NCBI RefSeq assembly: GCF_034366625.1
Contig: NZ_JAXMIH010000029.1
Coordinates: forward strand, 1-53,470
From: Prosthecobacter sp.
GTDB lineage: Bacteria > Verrucomicrobiota > Verrucomicrobiia > Verrucomicrobiales > Verrucomicrobiaceae
DNA length: 53,470 bases
Direction: 5' to 3'
Shown here: one piece after another, positions 28,164 through 36,574 of the stretch
How the letters are laid out: every line of letters starts with the position of its first letter
Numbering within the stretch: position 1 is the stretch's first letter
Notes under the pieces: model-generated
Database searches by the model: none
What the model was told of the DNA's origin: nothing
Seen by the model: only the letters and a program-made list of their open reading frames with translations
Translations under genes and position numbers: made by a program

Positions 28164-30002
28164 TCACCCGGCCTTGCGCCAGATCGTCGTGAGCGTGCCC
28201 TTGAAGGTGATCTTCACCGCTTGGGACGGCACCAGCTCACGAAAATGCGGCGATGCCTCGCGTTCCACGATTTCCCATTGTTCAATGTGATCACCGTTCA
28301 ACGTCGCATGCACCGGAATGGACTCGGCATGCTTGCAGACAAAACCGTTTTGGCGTTCACGCTCGACGCTCCAGCCGGGCGCAAGCTGCCACGTCACCAC
28401 ATGCAATGTTTCGTGGCTGACCTCATCGCAGATCTCCACGTAACCCTCAGCCACATGCACAGCACGCTGCACGCACTGCCCGTCGCATTCGAGGCTTGTG
28501 ACACAGATGTCCTCATGAACCTTCAGTTTGGGCGCTGCATGATGTTTCATCCAGAGAAACGGCCCCAAACGCTGCGGTGTATGACGACCAGCAACGGGCA
28601 CCGGGCCGTTGTGGGCCTCCCACGAGGCGAGACGCGAGCGCAGCGCGGTGTTGCCGTAATAGGCACCAGTCCCCGGATCAATGACCAGCGCATGCTGCTC
28701 AAACCAGAGCGAGACATGCAACGCATCGAGATGCCCGTGCGCCGCCATGCTGCCAAGGCCGAGCGGCGACGCATCGGCACGCACCGTCCAGCGTGCATCG
28801 CGCCAGACCGCCTGCCCGCTCTCCGGCTGCAGCAGCCACTTGCTGCGCATGGATGCTTTCACACCTTTCGGCGGCTCGCCCAGCCAGTAGCGCAACGCCG
28901 AGCCATCCGCCCGGCCCAGCAGCCAGCCGCGAAACTCAGCGGCCACATTCGAACGCTTTACCGCCAGCGGCAGGACCTGCGCGTCATCCGAGTCGCCGAA
29001 ATCCCAGCATTCGGGTGCTTCGACGACGTCCACGAAGAACTGCGCCGCTTTCGTCAGCCGTTCCAGCACCTCGCCTTTCAAACCATCCGACGCCAGACCC
29101 GCATGCCAGCTCATTTCCCACGCAAAGAGGTGATAATGCAGCGCCTGCTCCTTGTTGCCGCCATCAGACGCGAACTGACGCAAAATCTCGCGCTCCAGCA
29201 GCTTCCACACGCGTTGCGCCGGACAGGTCATGAGCGCCAGCGACGGCCAGCGCGTGATCGCCATCACGAGGGCGCTCAATTCACCGATGAGATGGTTGTT
29301 CGCCGAGGAACCGAAGGATTTGCGCCGCCAGACCCACCATGCATGCACCGGGACGATGCGCGCCGTGAGCTCATCCTGACGACGCGCCAGTTCGGGGTCG
29401 TTGCAGCCGCGCACGAGCGCGTCGAACCAGCAGAAGTTCATCAGACGCAGTCCTGCTTCGAGCGGACTCGTCCAGTTGATGCCGTGGCCGGGCGGGTTGC
29501 GGTCGCACCAGTCTTCGAGCCAGAGCTGTGAGACGCGGATGGCATGCACATCGCCATTGAGCGCGCTGTGCATCGCCATGCGCGTCATTTCGGACCAGCG
29601 ATTGATCTCCCAGATTGCCCTTGCATCGGCATCGTGCTCCAGATGTCGATGATCCAGCTTCCGAGCCGGAATGTCGGGATCAATCACCACGCCCAGCGTC
29701 GCATCGCGATGCCAGCAGGGCGGCGCGCCGACCTCGACGCTTTTCCAGCCGAACAGCCTCCACTCGCCGCGCACCAGCTTCTCCGCATCGGCAGCCAGTT
29801 GTTTGCGCAGCTCCGGCGGCACGCGTTCACGCCACGGCAGCTTTGGATAATCGGCAAACGTGCCGTCCCATGCCTTGCGCGAGATCTTTTTGAGATTCGC
29901 GGCTTCGCCCAGCCGTCCCCAACGCTCCACCACGCGACGCCCGATCTCGCCCAGGCTCATCGCACGCAGCCGGTGCGCATACCACGACATCTTTTTCTTC
30001 AT
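28164..30002 (-). CDS. Heparinase II/III family protein
   Basis: A 612-residue protein: an N-terminal alpha/alpha toroid (about 80-340) and a C-terminal beta-sandwich heparinase II/III domain (about 370-600) containing MAAHGHLDALHVSLWFEQ followed by DPGTGAYYG, the usual catalytic region. No signal peptide is seen, as in family members that accompany polysaccharide-synthesis genes, so it may trim or edit the polymer. ATG 30002 overlaps the upstream stop by one base (TGATG); a GTG at 30005 is an alternative. The partner genes are the bi-domain oxidoreductase and CapK-like ligase. Confidence 0.88.
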   Translation of the reverse strand: MKKKMSWYAHRLRAMSLGEIGRRVVERWGRLGEAANLKKISRKAWDGTFADYPKLPWRERVPPELRKQLAADAEKLVRGEWRLFGWKSVEVGAPPCWHRDATLGVVIDPDIPARKLDHRHLEHDADARAIWEINRWSEMTRMAMHSALNGDVHAIRVSQLWLEDWCDRNPPGHGINWTSPLEAGLRLMNFCWFDALVRGCNDPELARRQDELTARIVPVHAWWVWRRKSFGSSANNHLIGELSALVMAITRWPSLALMTCPAQRVWKLLEREILRQFASDGGNKEQALHYHLFAWEMSWHAGLASDGLKGEVLERLTKAAQFFVDVVEAPECWDFGDSDDAQVLPLAVKRSNVAAEFRGWLLGRADGSALRYWLGEPPKGVKASMRSKWLLQPESGQAVWRDARWTVRADASPLGLGSMAAHGHLDALHVSLWFEQHALVIDPGTGAYYGNTALRSRLASWEAHNGPVPVAGRHTPQRLGPFLWMKHHAAPKLKVHEDICVTSLECDGQCVQRAVHVAEGYVEICDEVSHETLHVVTWQLAPGWSVERERQNGFVCKHAESIPVHATLNGDHIEQWEIVEREASPHFRELVPSQAVKITFKGTLTTIWRKAG

Positions 30003-32179
30003 CACAACACGATTCCCCGTCCCTCGCGGATCGACTCCAGCACCGCAAATGTCAGTCGCATGCTCTGCCGCGCCTCCTCATACGGCAGCGGATGCGGTGA
30101 ACCGCCCTTCAAAAAGGCCAGCCAGGCCGCCATTTCCTCCGCATGGCCTTTCGAGGCGAATTTCTTCACCGTCTGTTTGCGATTTTGGAAAATGGAGAGC
30201 CTCATGAAGTTCTCGCACTCTATAACAGAACCGTTGGCAAACACACGAAACGATTCCTTGGGAAACGCCGGGTCGCCTTCCGCCGAATAAACGATCTGTG
30301 CCGACGATCCATCCGCGAACTCAATTTGAGCCGTCACTGAATCCGGCACCGTCGGGCGGCCCACCGTCTGCGCCGTCACCTTCACCGGTCTGCCGAGCAC
30401 ATGGCAGGCGAAATCAAAAAAGTGACAGGCTTCGCCGAGCACGCGACCGCCGCTTTCATCCACGTTCGCATACCAGTGATCCGGTGCCAGAACGCCTGCG
30501 TTCACATGGAAGGCCAATGTCTTCGGTCCTGGGATGATTTGCAGCGTTTGCATCATCGCGAGCGTCGCTGGTGCAAAACGCCGGTTGAAGCCCACCATGA
30601 TGCTGCCAGTGGTGGAACTCATCGCCTCATCAATCTGAGACAGTTCTTCGCGAGTGAGACAAAGTGGTTTCTCCACAAACGTGTGCTTCCCGCTTTGCAG
30701 CGCCTTCAGCACCAGTGGCGCATGCAGATGGTGACGTGTGCCGATCATCACCGCCGCGTGAGACAGGCTGCCAGCCTGTTCCGAACCCACAGGCTGGCAG
30801 CCTGTTTCACCTCCGAGCACTTTCGCCGCATCTGTTTCCGCGTTCGCGAAGCCGAACTTCTCCTTCACATGACGAGCGCTGAGGCCAGTGGCGTTGACGA
30901 TGGTGCCGAGTGTGATTTCCCCTTTCACATGCGGCAGCAACATCGTGCGGGCAAAGTTCCCTGCGCCGATGACATCGAGCGTCTCAACGCCGTTCTGTAG
31001 TTCCGCCTTTAGGCGGTCCTGGATCTGTGACTCCGCAGCAGGCTTCACCTCCTCAGGCCGACTAAAGCCGGGACTACAATACTCAATCACGACCCCTAGC
31101 TCGCTCTCCAGCTTGTCATAAACCTCCAGCACACCCTCAAACCCCACCCGCCGCGTCGTCACGGGCTTCAAATCGAGCTGACCCGTGTGCATCAGCTCCA
31201 GACACGCTTCAAAGTTCCGGTTCTCCGTCCAGCGCACATAGCCGATGGGGTAATCCTTCCCGCCCCACTCGTACTGCGGATCGTAACGTCCCGGGCCGTA
31301 GCTGCGCGAGTAGCGCACATGGATGTCTTTCATGTAGGCCGTCTTCCAGGACAGTTCGGCATCGTAAATGCCGGTGATCACCATCACGCCTCGATCCCGC
31401 AGACACGCGATCGCCTGGTCCGCCGGACCGCTCGACTTGCCGCCCACGCAGATGATCACCGCGTCCACGCCGTGCCCGTTCGTCCATTCACGCACCACGT
31501 CCTCGACCTTTGTCTCCGCCGGATTCACCACCCGCTCCGCACCCATCGCCAGCGCGGTTTGCAGACGCGATGAAACGAAATCCACCGCCAGCACACGGGC
31601 ACCGGAGGCCTTGAGCAAACTTGTTGCCAGCAGGCCGACGAGTCCCTGGCCCATGACCATCACGCGATCTCCCAGCCGTACCTCGGCCTGACGCACCGCC
31701 TGCATCGAGATCGACGCCAGCGTCGTGTAAGCCGCCTGCCAGTCCTCCACGCCCTCGGGAACCGGCGCCGCCAGCAGATCCGGCACCGAGATCATCTCCG
31801 CATGAAACGCGCACTCCGCGCCGCCGCAGGCCACGCGATCACCGACACGGAAACGTGAGTTCAACTCATCCACCGCCACCACCACGCCCGCCGCCGAGTA
31901 GCCCAGTGGCGTCGGCGATTCGAGCCGGTTGCGCACTTTCTCCAGCGCCGCCTTCCAGCCCAGCGTCTTCGCCGTGTCGATCACCTTCTTGACCTGATCA
32001 GGCCGCGCCTTCGCCTTTTGCAGAAGCGACATCCGCGCCTGCTCCACCTTCATCCGCTCCGTCCCCGGCGAGATCACCGAACACGTCGTCCGCACCAGAA
32101 TCCCCCCCGGTGGCGGCACCGGCGCAGGGACGTCCTGGAGTTCCAGGCGTCCGTCTTGGTATTGGGCGAGTTGTTTCAT
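30002..32179 (-). CDS. Bi-domain oxidoreductase (MDR + Gfo/Idh/MocA)
   Basis: A 725-residue fusion. Residues about 1-365 form a medium-chain dehydrogenase/reductase (GERVDDRVACGG-type region, VMGQGLVGLLATSLLKASGA Rossmann motif). Residues about 398-725 form a Gfo/Idh/MocA oxidoreductase (LDVIGAGNFARTMLLPHV, HTFVEKPLCLT, VGFNRRFAPATL). This fusion is known from exopolysaccharide loci, where it likely makes a sugar precursor. Two palindromic repeats lie in frame: one forms the linker between the domains (residues 368-395), the other a loop at 457-474 (ETGCQPVGSEQAGSLSH). Confidence 0.9.
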   Translation of the reverse strand: MKQLAQYQDGRLELQDVPAPVPPPGGILVRTTCSVISPGTERMKVEQARMSLLQKAKARPDQVKKVIDTAKTLGWKAALEKVRNRLESPTPLGYSAAGVVVAVDELNSRFRVGDRVACGGAECAFHAEMISVPDLLAAPVPEGVEDWQAAYTTLASISMQAVRQAEVRLGDRVMVMGQGLVGLLATSLLKASGARVLAVDFVSSRLQTALAMGAERVVNPAETKVEDVVREWTNGHGVDAVIICVGGKSSGPADQAIACLRDRGVMVITGIYDAELSWKTAYMKDIHVRYSRSYGPGRYDPQYEWGGKDYPIGYVRWTENRNFEACLELMHTGQLDLKPVTTRRVGFEGVLEVYDKLESELGVVIEYCSPGFSRPEEVKPAAESQIQDRLKAELQNGVETLDVIGAGNFARTMLLPHVKGEITLGTIVNATGLSARHVKEKFGFANAETDAAKVLGGETGCQPVGSEQAGSLSHAAVMIGTRHHLHAPLVLKALQSGKHTFVEKPLCLTREELSQIDEAMSSTTGSIMVGFNRRFAPATLAMMQTLQIIPGPKTLAFHVNAGVLAPDHWYANVDESGGRVLGEACHFFDFACHVLGRPVKVTAQTVGRPTVPDSVTAQIEFADGSSAQIVYSAEGDPAFPKESFRVFANGSVIECENFMRLSIFQNRKQTVKKFASKGHAEEMAAWLAFLKGGSPHPLPYEEARQSMRLTFAVLESIREGRGIVL
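30758..30810. repeat. Palindromic element inside the Gfo/Idh domain
   Basis: GTGAGACAGGCTGCCAGCCT (from 30758) is answered on the other strand by GTGAAACAGGCTGCCAGCCT (from 30810). Each arm is itself self-complementary (AGGCTGCCAGCCT), giving a 53-bp inverted pair with GTGA at both outer ends. It is read in frame by the oxidoreductase gene. Confidence 0.85.
30997..31077. repeat. REP-like inverted pair in the interdomain linker
   Basis: The left unit is GTAGTTCCGCCTTTAGGCGG (30997-31016). The right unit on the opposite strand is GTAGTCCCGGCTTTAGTCGG (31077-31058). Both have GTAG directly before a CCGsCTTTAGsCGG hairpin, the classical REP layout. The 81-bp element encodes residues 368-395 of the bi-domain oxidoreductase. 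Confidence 0.85.
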
Positions 32180-32203
32180 TCAGTAATAGGCCGATCTCCG
32201 TGG

Positions 32204-32668
32204 TTAGGATTCATCAGTCTCACAAACTTCGCGTCCGTTAAGCAGATCGAATGCATAAATGCTGTCATGATGTGCGATAAACGCAGGTAAGGTCGAGTGA
32301 CGACCGCCTGCCTTTCTCCAACATTTGGCAAACCATGACACAAACTCTGTAGAGGCGATGTCCCAAGTATCCAGTCCCTCTTGATCATACTTGGGGTCTT
32401 CTAACACTGCCTCAGGTATCGTGGACTTTGTGGATTTCAGTAGCGTCTGGACTTTGGATGCTTGTCCATCACCCTTCAGCCAGTAATAAACCACGGGGAA
32501 GCGGTCGCTGAATTCTGGAGAATCGAATTCAAATCTTAATGAACTGCAACTTTCGGGCGCTTTAACGCCCAAGATTTCCTGGAGTTCCTTTGTCAACCGC
32601 TCACTCAGGTGATTCAGTTCAACTTTGATCTGAGTACGCAATTCTTTTTCAAGTTTGGACGGGTTCAT
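32204..32668 (-). CDS. Unknown 154-residue protein within the polysaccharide operon
   Basis: An acidic/mixed protein beginning MNPSKLEKELRTQIKVELNH, a helix with coiled-coil character, followed by FEFDSPEFSDRFPVVYYWL and a Trp-rich segment (DTWDIASTEFVSWFAKCWRK). No family is recognised. Its ATG overlaps the stop of the CapK-like gene by 4 nt and its stop lies 24 nt before the bi-domain gene, so it is translated with them. Base composition is clearly lower in GC than either neighbour, suggesting it was gained later. Confidence 0.7.
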   Translation of the reverse strand: MNPSKLEKELRTQIKVELNHLSERLTKELQEILGVKAPESCSSLRFEFDSPEFSDRFPVVYYWLKGDGQASKVQTLLKSTKSTIPEAVLEDPKYDQEGLDTWDIASTEFVSWFAKCWRKAGGRHSTLPAFIAHHDSIYAFDLLNGREVCETDES

Positions 32669-34059
32669 AGTGAACTATGCACTCTTGCGGTGGATATCCA
32701 TTTGTGCTTTCCGGCACTTGTCTTCTCCACTTCCTGCACCTCACGCAGCGTGAGGGTAAAATCATCGCCCAATTTCTTCAGCAAGCCCGCCCGCATCGCC
32801 TCCGCACGGCTACTTTGCCACTGCGGGCCGGGTTGAAAGCGGCATTCCACTTCGCCGGGTCGTTCTTGGAAGAACTGCACGGCCAGGAGGCCGTCGAAGA
32901 TGTTGTCGTGCATGTTGATCGCGGTGAGTGAGATGCGGCGACCGGTGGCGCTGATGAGAAACTCGTAGTCGCGGCCCACGACCTCCGAAACCACGGCACT
33001 CGTCATTCCGCCTTCGTCATTCGTCATTTTCGCCAGATCTCCTGTGCGATACCGAATCAGCGGCATGACGTGATTGTGAAACGAGGTGCCGATGATTTCG
33101 CGATGGCCGTCGGCATTTGCCTCGCCGAACTCGACGAAGCCGTAGGTCGGCCAGAAATGCAGGTGATTCGAGGTGCGCCCCTGCGCGGCGAGCACCACGC
33201 GCTCGCTGTGACCATACCAGTGGCAGACGCGGGCACCGAAGAACTCCTCCAGATGCTGCTGTGACTCGGGGGTGAGCTTCTCCGAACCGCAGAGCAGCGA
33301 AGTGAGTGGGAAATCGAGCTTCAACCCCGCCTGCGCCAGTCCGCGTGCCAACATGAGTGCCGCGCTGGGATACGCATGCAGGTGCTGCGGGCGAAACTGG
33401 TTCAACGCGGCCACATACTCCGGCAGACGCTCCGGCGTGAGGTGATACGAGGACAGGATGAGCCAGTTCCGCGTCGCATCGTAGTAGCTGATGCCGCCGC
33501 GTGCCTTGCTCGACGTGACGCCACCACGAATCACCGCCACGCGATCTCCCACGCGATACCCGCGCCGTGACCACTGCGCTTCGAGGTAAGCCTGTTCTTT
33601 GGGCCGACTCACGCCCTTGTGCAGATAAAATCCGACCGGCACGCCGCTCGATCCGCCGGTGGTGATGTAGATGCGCTGTTTCGCGGCGAACTCTGGGTTC
33701 ACCATCTGCTCGCGATGTAAAAGGAGATCCTGTTTCGTTAGCAGCGGATAGTCCGCCAGTTGCTCCAGCGACTCAAACTTTGCTGGATCAACACCGCAGG
33801 CCGCGAAGCGCTCCGCGTAAAACGGTGCTTTCGAGGCCGCGATCAGTGATTCGCGCAATGCTGCCACCTGATACCGCCGGACCGTCTCCACATCCCACAT
33901 CTCCACCTCCCGCGCCTCGTTTTGAAACCGTGTGTAGGCCGAGCCGTAGCGCAGCTTGGCAGGAATCGCCCGATACGCCCGTCCTGCCAGTGATTTGACC
34001 GGCTGCGGCGCTGCCTCGTAGAGCTTGAGCAGCGGATAGAGGGTGTCTTCGAGAGACAT
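32665..34059 (-). CDS. CapK/phenylacetate-CoA-ligase-like adenylate-forming enzyme
   Basis: A 464-residue protein related to CapK and PaaK. The AMP-binding P-loop is ITTGGSSGVPVGFYL, followed by LLCGSEKLTPESQQHLEEFF, a VCHWYGHSERVVLA motif in the acceptor pocket and RYRTGDLAKM, the conserved TGDL-type hinge region. CapK-like proteins occur in capsule and exopolysaccharide loci, where they probably activate an acyl group for polymer decoration. The frame is open to 34125, but that part is repeat DNA, so ATG 34059 is chosen. No Shine-Dalgarno precedes it. Confidence 0.88.
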   Translation of the reverse strand: MSLEDTLYPLLKLYEAAPQPVKSLAGRAYRAIPAKLRYGSAYTRFQNEAREVEMWDVETVRRYQVAALRESLIAASKAPFYAERFAACGVDPAKFESLEQLADYPLLTKQDLLLHREQMVNPEFAAKQRIYITTGGSSGVPVGFYLHKGVSRPKEQAYLEAQWSRRGYRVGDRVAVIRGGVTSSKARGGISYYDATRNWLILSSYHLTPERLPEYVAALNQFRPQHLHAYPSAALMLARGLAQAGLKLDFPLTSLLCGSEKLTPESQQHLEEFFGARVCHWYGHSERVVLAAQGRTSNHLHFWPTYGFVEFGEANADGHREIIGTSFHNHVMPLIRYRTGDLAKMTNDEGGMTSAVVSEVVGRDYEFLISATGRRISLTAINMHDNIFDGLLAVQFFQERPGEVECRFQPGPQWQSSRAEAMRAGLLKKLGDDFTLTLREVQEVEKTSAGKHKWISTARVHSSL

Positions 34060-34118
34060 GTCGTCCGCGACTCTGTCGCGGTGGCTTAAAATGAACCGCG
34101 AGCGGACTCGCGGACTAC
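34060..34118. repeat. REP-like inverted pair at the CapK-like start
   Basis: The left unit is GTCGTCCGCGACTCTGTCGC (from 34060). The right unit on the other strand is GTAGTCCGCGAGTCCGCTCG (from 34118). Stems are CCGCGA/TCGCGG and CCGCGAG/CTCGCGG. The element fills the gap between the PEP-CTERM stop and the CapK-like ATG, so the ligase mRNA leader is made of repeat sequence. Confidence 0.8.
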
Positions 34119-34125
34119 TCAGCAA

Positions 34126-34923
34126 TTACGCCAGCCGACGCCGACGGCGCACCATCCAGGCCACGCCGCAGCAGGCGATCAGCATCGCACTGCCCGGCTC
34201 CGGCACCGGAGCAAAGGAGGCGATGATGAGGGCGTCCTGCCAGTTGTCCGGGTCGGCCGAGGGAAACAGCGTGTTGGCGATGTAGTAGCCGTGGGTGGCA
34301 GTGTAAGTGTCGAAGAAGGCGTTTCCTTTGCCCTCCACATCGGTGAGGATGTCTTGGAAGATGCCGGAACGTGCGATGCCCGCCGGGGTGATGCTGCCAT
34401 CGTAGTAGTTCACAAAATCGCTCATGTCGGTGAAGTCCTCCTTCACCGTCTTGCCGTAGGTCTCGGACAGGAAATTCTGCACGGCGAAGAACGGATTGTA
34501 GAAGGCATCGTCGTTCGCATAGAGCGAGGAGTCGCTGCTCTGCTCGATGAAGCGGCCTGAAGGGCCCGCCAGCGTGTTCCAAGGCAGGTAGGTGTCGAGC
34601 ACATATTCCATCACCGCAACCTGACGCGGAATGGCCGTGGTGTAGAGGGATGGGTCGCCGGTGTAAATGCCAAGGCGTTCGGTGTTCTGCTGGTCCCAGC
34701 CGTCCAGGAACGACTGCGAGTCCGCCGTGATTGTCTGCCCCAAGGTCGGCACCTGCACTGCGGGCGGTCCTGGCTCCACGCACATCCACCAGTAGTTCTG
34801 GCCGTCGATTTCGTACACGCCTCCCGAGCCATTGTCGTCCACTCCGGCCACCGAAATGGTGGCGGCGCTGGCCGTGGCGGTTAAAGCAGCAAGCATTGGC
34901 AAAAGGAACCTAGACAGTTTCAT
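34126..34923 (-). CDS. PEP-CTERM sorting-signal protein
   Basis: A 265-residue secreted protein: signal peptide (MKLSRFLLPMLAALTATASA), a Tyr/Asp/Gly-rich middle part, and a C-terminal PEP-CTERM tail. PEP is at 241-243 in VPEPGSAM, then a hydrophobic helix (LIACCGVAWMV) and RRRRRLA. Exosortases process this signal for surface attachment. The middle region is not recognised, but its DxxLYNNDFY-type Tyr/Asn repeats suggest an extended beta structure. The exosortase gene lies 3.3 kb upstream in the same direction. The promoter region holds two TTATG/CATAA palindromes. Confidence 0.9.
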   Translation of the reverse strand: MKLSRFLLPMLAALTATASAATISVAGVDDNGSGGVYEIDGQNYWWMCVEPGPPAVQVPTLGQTITADSQSFLDGWDQQNTERLGIYTGDPSLYTTAIPRQVAVMEYVLDTYLPWNTLAGPSGRFIEQSSDSSLYANDDAFYNPFFAVQNFLSETYGKTVKEDFTDMSDFVNYYDGSITPAGIARSGIFQDILTDVEGKGNAFFDTYTATHGYYIANTLFPSADPDNWQDALIIASFAPVPEPGSAMLIACCGVAWMVRRRRRLA

Positions 34924-34935
34924 AGATTATGAAAT

Positions 34936-34984
34936 TTATGACATAATCGACCTAAATCGAGGTTTAATTTATGAAAACCATAAA
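34936..34984. promoter_or_regulatory. Two similar palindromes upstream of the PEP-CTERM gene
   Basis: TTATGACATAA (34936-34946) and TTTATGAAAACCATAAA (34968-34984) share the half-site TTATG/CATAA, with centres about 35 bp apart in an AT-rich 92-bp intergenic region. They are placed as operators for a dimeric regulator of the minus-strand PEP-CTERM gene. Confidence 0.4.
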
Positions 34985-35015
34985 ATAAGCCGGATTGTCT
35001 CCTCGTTCAGCCTGT

Positions 35016-35777
35016 TCAAGTCCGGTTGGCATGCGTGCTCAAGATCCGTATCGCCGCCATGGCGGCCCCGAACCCGTTGTCGATGTTCACGACGGTGAGG
35101 CCGCTGGAGCAGGAGTTGAGCATGCTGAGCAAGGCGGCGATGCCGCCGAGGTTCGCGCCGTAGCCGATGCTGGTCGGCACGGCGATCACCGGTGCTGCGA
35201 CGAGGCCGCCGAGGACGCTGGGCAGCGCACCTTCCATGCCCGCGATGGCGATGACGAGGCTGGCGCTGCGCAAATCATCGAGCCGGGCCAGAAGACGATG
35301 CAACCCGGCCACGCCGACATCGGTGATGCGATTCACCCTGGCTCCGGCAAATTCGAGCGTCTGCGCGGCTTCTTCGGCGACTGGCAAATCCGACGTTCCA
35401 GCGCACACAACGGCCACGGGAGCCGATTTGAATGAGCCCTCCATCTGGCCGATGCGGTACAGCCGCGAGACACCATCGTAACTACCGGTGGGAAAGCGTT
35501 GGAGCAACAGGGTGGCCATCTCGGGTGTCACGCGTGTTGCGAGAGCGCAGCCATGCGCGGCGACGAGGGCGGTGAGGGCATCGGAGGTTTGTGTGAGCGT
35601 CTTGCCTTCAGCATAAACGGCTTCGGGGAAGCCCTGGCGGATGACGCGATGAGTGTCGGCAAGCACCTGGCCGGCTTCGGCAAAGGGCAGCGTGCGCAGA
35701 CGTTCCAGCACCTGATCAGGCGGGAGCTTGCCTTCGCTGACTTGGGTCAGGAGTTCGCGGAGTTTCGATTCGTTCAT
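35016..35777 (-). CDS. larB: Nickel pincer cofactor biosynthesis protein LarB
   Basis: A 253-residue enzyme of the LarB/PurE-like family. In NPN cofactor synthesis LarB carboxylates and hydrolyses nicotinic acid adenine dinucleotide to make pyridinium-3,5-dicarboxylate mononucleotide. Visible motifs are VVCAGTSDLPVAEEAAQTLE (PurE-like nucleotide site), GMEGALPSVLGGLV, the PTSIGYGANLGGIAALLSML loop and the C-terminal NIDNGFGAA. Its start overlaps larE by 4 nt. larC, the nickel insertase, is not present. Confidence 0.94.
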   Translation of the reverse strand: MNESKLRELLTQVSEGKLPPDQVLERLRTLPFAEAGQVLADTHRVIRQGFPEAVYAEGKTLTQTSDALTALVAAHGCALATRVTPEMATLLLQRFPTGSYDGVSRLYRIGQMEGSFKSAPVAVVCAGTSDLPVAEEAAQTLEFAGARVNRITDVGVAGLHRLLARLDDLRSASLVIAIAGMEGALPSVLGGLVAAPVIAVPTSIGYGANLGGIAALLSMLNSCSSGLTVVNIDNGFGAAMAAIRILSTHANRT

Positions 35778-36574
35778 ACAGCGCGGGCTTGAAGCACTTC
35801 ATTCATGCTGCCGGAGCGCAAACCGGCGAGATCGAGCGTGATGTAAGTGTAACCGACGGCACGCAACGCGGAGGTGATTTCCTCGCGCTGCTGCAAGGCA
35901 CGCGGCAAATCGGCCTCGGGCACCTCCAGACGAGCGACATCGCCATGATGGCGCACGCGCAGCTCACGAAAGCCGAGATCAAACAGCGCGGCCTCGGCGC
36001 GTTCGATCTGCGAGAGCAGTTTGGGCGTCACGCTCGTGCCGTACGGCACACGCGAGGCGAGACAGGCGGCGGCAGGCTTGTCCCAGTTCGGCAAGCCGAG
36101 GGCTTGGGCGGCTTCGCGCACGTCTTTTTTCCTGAAACCGAGATCGTGCAACGGACTGAGGATTTTCAGCTCACGCGCGGCGGCGCGACCGGGGCGCACA
36201 TCCAGCGTGTCCTCGGCGTTCATGCCGTCGAGCACATGGGCGATGCCGTTTTGCTCCGTAAACTGCCGCAGGGCGCGATAGACGTGATCCTTGCAAAAGT
36301 AGCATCGGTTCGGCGCGTTCGCCTGATACGCAGGATCGTTCGTTTCCTCCGTGGGCAGCAGTTCAAGACGAGCACCGAGTTGGTTGGCGAGTGCGGTGGC
36401 CTCGTCTTTCTCACTCTTCGGCAAACTGGGTGAGACGGCGAGAAGCGCGACAACGTTTTCGTCCCCCAGCGCATCGAGCGCGGCCTTCAGCACCAGCGAA
36501 CTGTCCACGCCGCCGGAGTAGGCGACGGCGACACGGCCAAGAGGCTTGAGGTGAGCGAGGAGCTTGGAAATCAT
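35774..36574 (-). CDS. larE: ATP-dependent sacrificial sulfur transferase LarE
   Basis: A 266-residue PP-loop ATPase that adds sulfur to the NPN precursor. The PP-loop is SGGVDSS (20-26). Cysteines C91 and C94 (NRCYFCKDHVY) and C171 (AACLASRVPYG) form the three-cysteine set found in LarE proteins that use an iron-sulfur cluster, whereas one-cysteine LarE enzymes sacrifice a single Cys. This is inferred from positions only. It overlaps larB (35777) and epsI-like (36571) by 4 nt each, so it is co-translated with an exosortase operon. Confidence 0.94.
   Translation of the reverse strand: MISKLLAHLKPLGRVAVAYSGGVDSSLVLKAALDALGDENVVALLAVSPSLPKSEKDEATALANQLGARLELLPTEETNDPAYQANAPNRCYFCKDHVYRALRQFTEQNGIAHVLDGMNAEDTLDVRPGRAAARELKILSPLHDLGFRKKDVREAAQALGLPNWDKPAAACLASRVPYGTSVTPKLLSQIERAEAALFDLGFRELRVRHHGDVARLEVPEADLPRALQQREEITSALRAVGYTYITLDLAGLRSGSMNEVLQARAV

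Noticed and set aside
28221..29531. A 436-codon plus-strand open frame
   Set aside because: Antisense to the heparinase-like gene and lacking any domain.
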